Positions 42,997 to 47,929 of a stretch of DNA of 47,929 nt are shown piece after piece. This stretch comes from Akkermansiaceae bacterium. Lineage in GTDB: Bacteria; Verrucomicrobiota; Verrucomicrobiia; Verrucomicrobiales; Akkermansiaceae. The position numbers were made by a program, and so were the translations under genes. Position 1 is the stretch's first letter. The number at the start of each line of letters is the position of its first letter. Location: the NCBI GenBank assembly GCA_021733795.1, contig JAIPKB010000019.1, positions 1 to 47,929 on the forward strand. Direction: 5' to 3'. The notes beneath the pieces were generated by a model. That model was not told the origin of the DNA. It did no database searches and saw only the letters and a list, made by a program, of their open reading frames with translations.

Positions 42997-44325
42997 ATGA
43001 AGGTCCATATCTTTCCAACCATTTCCTCATGCCAAAAGTGCCACTGGGCCTCAGTTCTGGTTTTGCTTTTGGCCCACGCCAACGCAGCTCCGATCATCAC
43101 GAGTTTCAAGATCATCGGTCCGAACATCAGAATCGTGGTCGAAAACGTCCCCGCCGCTGACGAACTGCGGATCCAGACGTCCGGCGCACTGAACACTTGG
43201 CCCAAGCTCAATGGCTCCACCGTAGCAAACAATGGTGGCGGGAAGTTCACCTTCACCGCTCCAAAGCCGGCCGCCACCAAGGCATTCTACCGGGCCATTT
43301 CCATCCAGCTCGCCGCCGGTGTGGACCCGGATGGAGACGGTCTTCCTACCGCGCTGGAAAACTCGGAAGGCTCGGACTTCGCACTGTTCGACACTGACGA
43401 TGACGGCTTTTCCGACGGGGTGGAATTCGCCTACGGCACCGACCCTACGGACCCCTCCAGCAAACCGATCTTCCCCACTGCCGTCCCCACCGTCAATTTC
43501 ATGGTCGGGGAATCCACGGCCACGGAAGGCGCGGGCCAGCACCAAGTACCGATCCTCTTCGACCGCGCCTACAGCGGAACGGTGAACTACGCCATCAACG
43601 CCATGAGCAACACGGCGGCGGGCACGGACTACGTTCCGGTCAGCGGTTCGCTCACCATAACGGGTGGCAACTCCGCCTTCATCCCGATCACCCCCATCGA
43701 CGACGCCAACGTGAGTGGCCAGCGCGTCATCATCATCGATCTCAAGCTCGCTGGGGAAAACTACTTCATCGGCGGGCGCGCTTCCCACGTCGTCTCGCTG
43801 AATGACAACGACGCCTGGTGGACCGGCACGCTGGCCCCGGCCTCGGGCGAAATCAGCAGCCGCATCTTCCGGGTGAAAGTCGCGCATCAAGGCGGCACGA
43901 CCACCGCGACCTTCGGAGCGGGCGCGGGGAATGACGGCCTGCCGGTCCCGGTGGTCACCCCCGGCGGCGGAGCGCCCACCATTGGCACCACCAGCATCTC
44001 GACCTCCATGATTCCCGAGGGTTCGTGGCCAGCCACCGGCGTGGTCGATGGTGCCGCGCGATTCCACGCGGAGTCCCCGGCGCTCTCGATCGCTGCCGGC
44101 AGCATTTGCAATCAGCCGCTCCAGCGACAGCTCATGTTGAATGCCCAACCCGTTTTGAACAGCGCCACGCATCCCCACCTGCTGGAGGGCATTCGCACCG
44201 TCGGCGACTATACCGAGACCCTCACCACCCCCACCGGCGCCCTCCTCGTCACCCAAACCGGCAGCTTCATTCTGGTGCGGGATATCCCCGCGCCCCTGCC
44301 CGTGCTTTCGCCGCTTGTCCCCTGA
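42997..44325 (+). CDS. Exported Calx-beta / calcium-type repeat protein
   Basis: 442 residues from the ATG at 42997, which starts a signal peptide (MKVHIFPTISSCQKCHWASV, cleavage near HANAA). After a beta domain come two calcium-type motifs near 110-150 (DPDGDGLPTALENSEGS, DTDDDGFSDGVEFAYGTDP), a Calx-beta-like domain (about 160-275) with EGAGQHQVPILFDRAYSGTV and AAGTDYVPVSGSLTITGG, and a C-terminal beta domain of unknown type (TLAPASGEISSRIFRVKVAH). Such proteins are usually cell-surface adhesins or matrix parts. It is first of three consecutive exported genes, 36 bases before the 1111-residue one. Confidence 0.82.
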   Translation: MKVHIFPTISSCQKCHWASVLVLLLAHANAAPIITSFKIIGPNIRIVVENVPAADELRIQTSGALNTWPKLNGSTVANNGGGKFTFTAPKPAATKAFYRAISIQLAAGVDPDGDGLPTALENSEGSDFALFDTDDDGFSDGVEFAYGTDPTDPSSKPIFPTAVPTVNFMVGESTATEGAGQHQVPILFDRAYSGTVNYAINAMSNTAAGTDYVPVSGSLTITGGNSAFIPITPIDDANVSGQRVIIIDLKLAGENYFIGGRASHVVSLNDNDAWWTGTLAPASGEISSRIFRVKVAHQGGTTTATFGAGAGNDGLPVPVVTPGGGAPTIGTTSISTSMIPEGSWPATGVVDGAARFHAESPALSIAAGSICNQPLQRQLMLNAQPVLNSATHPHLLEGIRTVGDYTETLTTPTGALLVTQTGSFILVRDIPAPLPVLSPLVP

Positions 44326-44361
44326 GTTCGCCCCGGTCCCATTTCCTCCCTCCCCGCCATC

Positions 44362-47300
44362 ATGAATACGATCTCCTTTCGCCTCGCCGTCGTGCTCCTC
44401 GCCTGCCATCTCGCCACGGTCACGGCTCACGCCACCGGTCAAGCACGTGCCGAGTACCTGAACGTTTCCTTCTCGCAGACGGTCACACTGCCGAACGATA
44501 CGGTTCAAAACATCAATCCCGGCGTCGCTTCCTTCGGCGGTTACATCAAGGGTTCCCAGACGCAGACCACGAACAACGTGGTCCTCCAGCAATGCACCTA
44601 CGGCCAGGCCTTCTCCCAGTGGTATCCCTCCGACACCTACGGCAGCACCGTCGTCGCCAGCGTCAGAGCCGCGCTCTATCCGGTCACGACCCCGACCACC
44701 ACGCGAACCGCGATTGAAACCAGCGGCAAACCCTTCCGCTACAAATGGCTCCTCTACAGCGGCACCGGCACCGATGTCACCGCCTTTGACGCCACCAGCA
44801 TCGCCGGCTGGTTCACGCAGCCCGATCGGGACGCCATCGCCGTGCAGATCGACGTGCTGAAGGACGCCATCGCCGCCAGCCCGCTGGACACCAGCCTGCG
44901 CAATGCCCTCCTGGACATCTACTACGACCTCGCCGTCGCCGAGATGCAGGCCGCCAAACCCAAGCTCGCCGAACTCGCCAAATACCACCTCGGAATCACC
45001 GTCGTCACGGAGCCCCGCAAATTCATCATCGACAAGGAAATCGAAACCTACCTTGAGATCGACACCGCCTTCCAGGCGGCCATCGCCCGGTATCGCGCGC
45101 TGCTCGGCACGCCCTTTCCCGGCATCGACCCGTCCAGCTTCGATCCCCGCGTCCCCTTCGGCACGCCGATGGGTGAGTACATCTTTCGGCGGGAGCAACC
45201 GCGCCGCAACAGCACCCCCTCGCAATATGCCAATGGCGGCGGCATTCAGGAAGTTCCCGATCTCAACGGCAGCGGGCAGCCGGTGACTCGTCCCTCCGGC
45301 CAGATTCTCTTCACCGGTTACATGGATCTCAACGCCCTGCTCCAGATCGTCGGCCAGAGAATGCAGCACCTCGCGAGTCTGGTCGAGTTGCGCGGGACGC
45401 GGCAGAACACCGGCGACATCGCGCTGGGTCGGCAGGCGCTGGCGCAGGCGGCCGGTGCCGACAATACCGACCTGCAATTGATCAAGAGCTGGTTCCCGGA
45501 AATTTTCCCGCCCGATCTCCGTGCCCTCACCCCGGCACAGATCACCACGGTGAACCTCCTGCAGCAGCAGTCCGGTCTGTTCGCCGCCCTCTCGGCGATC
45601 GAGACGGGGCGCATCACCCTGCTGAACCTCGCTCCATTTCTCAATGGCAGCCGGAACGTTCTCGGCTACGACCCGGCCTTTCTCCTCCTCGTCCAGGATA
45701 CGACCAATCAGGTCCCGCCCCTCGAGTCCTACGATACGCTCAGAAACATGCTGACCGGGTCCAACCAGCCGCTCACCGTCGCGCTGGACAAGCTGAACAG
45801 CACCCCGGGGGTCAATCCACCCGACGGCGCAAAATACCTCTACCAAAACTTTCAGGAGAAAGTGGACAAGGTCGCCGCTGACATCGACAACGCGGACTCC
45901 GCTCTCGCCGATCGTTACGTTGCCATCACCGGCTATGAGCCGGGTGATCCGGGATTTGACGAGCAGCATCCGAATCCCACCGCCGGCAGCGAACTCGGCG
46001 GCACCTTGGCCACGATCACCGCCCTCAACGTCCAGGCACAGGCGCGCAAACCTCTGACCGCGAATTTCGATGACCTGCTCGCCGAGAATGCCGACAAAAC
46101 CAAAGCGGGATACGCCCAGCAGGGCATCACGCTGGCGCAGGGTAAAGAGCAGGCGCTGCAGGGTGCGGTGGACAAATACAAGGGCACGACCGGCGGCCTC
46201 TACGATACGAACACCGAGGCGAAAGCCCAGGCGGCGGGTTTTCAAGCCGCCGCCGACGCAGCTTATGCGGCAGCAGGGTCCGGCCTTAATCCCACAGGTA
46301 TCAGCGCTTCGGTTGTTGCCGGGGCAATCAATACGTTCGTTCAAACGGAGATGGCGCGGACCATTGCAAACAACGAGAAGTATATCGACTTTGCCGGCAT
46401 CCAGTTCTCCGCAGACACGGAGAAAGCCGGCGTGGCTCTCACCGTGAATCAAGCCCGCCTGGATTTGCAGGGCCTCAAACGCGATCAGATCGCGAACAAC
46501 CTCGCGATCCAGTCGGATATCAGCGCCTTGTTGCAGGCCGCGTCGCAGAAAACCGCGCTCCTCGCCGAACTGGACCGGATCAGGAAGAAACGCGACGGCA
46601 ACGTCGCCGCCATCCGCAAGAAGTCCTACGCCGACCCGCTGCACTACCATCGCGCCGAAGCCGCCCTCATCGATGCCGATGAATCCTTCCGCACCGCCCA
46701 GCGCTGGATGTTCTACACCCTGCAGGCCCTCAACTACAAGTGGCACGGGAAGTTTGCCATCACCCAGGGGAGCAAAACCTACGACACCTCCACTGTCTTC
46801 AAGTGCCGCAATGCCGCTGAACTCAACGACCTGCTCACACAGATGGTGCAATGGGATCAGATCCGGGTAACCCAGACCACTAACTCACTGCGCATCATTT
46901 CCACGATTTCCCTCCGCGATCATATCCTCGCGCGCAACCCACAGCGGTTCGACCCGTTGAACGCCTCCGACCCTGGGACGCGCGCGGACGACACCGTCTC
47001 CACCACGCCTCTCCCCTTGGTTTCCACCGTCCAGTATTTCCGCAACGTTCTGGCTTCAAAGTATCAAGAAGCCGGAACCCAAGACTTGGTCATCCCATTC
47101 TCCACGGCCTTCCGCAATCAAGCACCCGACCAAGTGGATGGAAGCTTCTTCCGCGGTGCCACTTATGACAACGCGACCGGCGCGGTAACCTCCCCGGGCT
47201 TTTGGCGGGAAAAAATCGAATACGTAAAGGTGAAGATCCTCACCACCGGCGGTTCCGCCGAAGCACTCGTCGGAGGCTCCATCAGCTACGGTGGGACCAC

Positions 47301-47697
47301 CTACTTCCACACCAGGGTGCCTCCCCGTTCCGACCGCACCGTGGCAGGACTCGCGATCGACGACGCTCCGGGAGAAATGCTGGTGTCTCCCTTCCGTTAC
47401 TGGGTCGCGCCGGATTTCAGCCAGAACTTCGTGCCCACGTCCACCCACCTCGTAACCAGCGAGAACATTCCCTATACTGCAACACCCACCGCCATCACCT
47501 ACGATGGGGCGGGCAACGGGCTCGACAACGCCGGCCCCCCGATCCGAGCCTTCGGCGGTCGCAGTATTGCGGCCTCAGGCTGGATTCTGCGCGTCAACCA
47601 CGTGACCGGCACCACCATCCTCGATCTGAGCAAGATCAAAGACATCGAAATCATCATCGCCTACAAGCACAGCAATCGCATTCCCCCACCGAACTAA
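44362..47697 (+). CDS. Large exported protein with TcA-like C-terminus
   Basis: 1111 residues with signal peptide (cleavage near THATGQA). The middle is long, helical and coiled-coil-like (QEKVDKVAADIDNADSALAD, then Ala/Gln-rich helices, and LLAELDRIRKKRDGNVAAIR). The C-terminal region has EKIEYVKVKILTTGG, a YWVAPDF segment and finally FGGRSIAASGWILRVN and DLSKIKDIEIIIAYKHSNR (1088-1106). This order (strand 'IKxVxVxI', 'PFxGxGxxSxWxLxL', 'xISDVxIxxxYxA') closely follows the C-terminal TcB-binding region of Tc-toxin TcA subunits. No TcB/TcC (Rhs-type) partner is in the window, and the usual TcA receptor-binding domains are not recognisable, so function is open. Flanked by exported genes on the same strand. 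Confidence 0.8.
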   Translation: MNTISFRLAVVLLACHLATVTAHATGQARAEYLNVSFSQTVTLPNDTVQNINPGVASFGGYIKGSQTQTTNNVVLQQCTYGQAFSQWYPSDTYGSTVVASVRAALYPVTTPTTTRTAIETSGKPFRYKWLLYSGTGTDVTAFDATSIAGWFTQPDRDAIAVQIDVLKDAIAASPLDTSLRNALLDIYYDLAVAEMQAAKPKLAELAKYHLGITVVTEPRKFIIDKEIETYLEIDTAFQAAIARYRALLGTPFPGIDPSSFDPRVPFGTPMGEYIFRREQPRRNSTPSQYANGGGIQEVPDLNGSGQPVTRPSGQILFTGYMDLNALLQIVGQRMQHLASLVELRGTRQNTGDIALGRQALAQAAGADNTDLQLIKSWFPEIFPPDLRALTPAQITTVNLLQQQSGLFAALSAIETGRITLLNLAPFLNGSRNVLGYDPAFLLLVQDTTNQVPPLESYDTLRNMLTGSNQPLTVALDKLNSTPGVNPPDGAKYLYQNFQEKVDKVAADIDNADSALADRYVAITGYEPGDPGFDEQHPNPTAGSELGGTLATITALNVQAQARKPLTANFDDLLAENADKTKAGYAQQGITLAQGKEQALQGAVDKYKGTTGGLYDTNTEAKAQAAGFQAAADAAYAAAGSGLNPTGISASVVAGAINTFVQTEMARTIANNEKYIDFAGIQFSADTEKAGVALTVNQARLDLQGLKRDQIANNLAIQSDISALLQAASQKTALLAELDRIRKKRDGNVAAIRKKSYADPLHYHRAEAALIDADESFRTAQRWMFYTLQALNYKWHGKFAITQGSKTYDTSTVFKCRNAAELNDLLTQMVQWDQIRVTQTTNSLRIISTISLRDHILARNPQRFDPLNASDPGTRADDTVSTTPLPLVSTVQYFRNVLASKYQEAGTQDLVIPFSTAFRNQAPDQVDGSFFRGATYDNATGAVTSPGFWREKIEYVKVKILTTGGSAEALVGGSISYGGTTYFHTRVPPRSDRTVAGLAIDDAPGEMLVSPFRYWVAPDFSQNFVPTSTHLVTSENIPYTATPTAITYDGAGNGLDNAGPPIRAFGGRSIAASGWILRVNHVTGTTILDLSKIKDIEIIIAYKHSNRIPPPN

Positions 47698-47737
47698 CCC
47701 CCTCCACCCAGCTCCAAATCTATAACTCCATCATTTC

Positions 47738-47929
47738 ATGAACTCCATCCTCCACTCCACCACTACCCTGAGTCTCGCCCTCCTCACCGGACTCGCCCTC
47801 CTCGCGCCAACCGTCGCCCACGCCCAGATCAACTATCAAGGAACCCTCACCGATGCCCTGGGTGCTCCACTCGCGGACGGCCAGGAAGACATCAACTTCA
47901 GCCTCTGGACGGCAGCCACGGGTGGAATC
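47738..47929 (+). CDS. Exported protein, tail-fibre/collagen-like type, 5' part only
   Basis: First 64 codons, running off the window. Signal peptide MNSILHSTTTLSLALLTGLA, cleavage near VAHAQ. The mature start INYQGTLTDALGAPLADGQE is the typical 'INYQGxLTDxxGxPLxDG' opening of exported proteins that in related bacteria continue into trimeric tail-fibre-like or other beta domains; here the rest is outside the window. It is third in the exported gene series, 40 bases after the TcA-like gene. Confidence 0.7.
   Translation, partial: MNSILHSTTTLSLALLTGLALLAPTVAHAQINYQGTLTDALGAPLADGQEDINFSLWTAATGGI

Noticed and set aside
43051..46851. A 1266-codon open frame on the minus strand, opposite the Calx-beta and TcA-like genes
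   Set aside because: It is an antisense shadow of GC-rich coding DNA: composition is Gly/Val/Glu-rich, with no domain or signal, while both plus-strand genes have signal peptides and recognisable motifs.

Overview
The window reads as a chromosome segment of a high-GC Verrucomicrobiota bacterium, probably near Akkermansiaceae/Verrucomicrobiaceae (inferred from gene content; no rRNA or tRNA was seen). Pointers are many Sec-exported proteins of unknown function, C-terminal 'DPDGDG' calcium-type repeats, LamG/DUF5018 and Calx-beta modules, a giant TPR/alpha-2-macroglobulin protein, a propeller-HEAT protein, a hydrazine-synthase-alpha-like diheme protein, and palindromic repeats placed directly after stop codons. 

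Layout. (1) 1-2204, minus: three exported proteins of unknown role, one with a possible RlpA-like double-psi barrel. (2) 2408-3727, minus: secreted SGNH esterase. (3) 4184-12244, plus: 2686-residue exported A2M-family protein whose thioester motif is destroyed. (4) 12446-17507: URO-D-superfamily gene facing an rbsA-rbsC-rbsB type sugar ABC importer. (5) 18126-22127, plus: modular LamG surface protein. (6) 22245-30949, minus: one-direction cluster of propeller lipoprotein, DUF1097 membrane protein, NPCBM + HzsA-like diheme protein, second URO-D protein, RhaT-type symporter and FGGY sugar kinase, which looks like a carbohydrate-use locus. (7) 31341-39313: housekeeping genes (eukaryotic-type hisA, ribE, trmH/spoU, ispA-type prenyl synthase, asd) with a four-repeat exported protein and a divergent propeller-HEAT protein between them. 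(8) 39436-40412, minus: two small envelope/secreted proteins. (9) 40894-47929, plus: cytoplasmic PAS histidine kinase and NarL-type regulator, then three exported proteins, the middle one (1111 aa) ending in a segment resembling the C-terminus of Tc-toxin TcA subunits. 

How it may work together. The two sugar loci each combine uptake with a URO-D-superfamily enzyme, suggesting that these enzymes belong to carbohydrate (possibly methylated-sugar) metabolism rather than heme synthesis. The two-component pair probably controls the downstream exported-protein genes: a GGGTTCCCT element occurs upstream of the kinase and again in the gap before the first exported-protein gene. The most unusual items are the TcA-like secreted cluster, the thioester-less A2M giant, the four-repeat protein, the URO-D/sugar pairing, and the hairpin repeats at gene ends.
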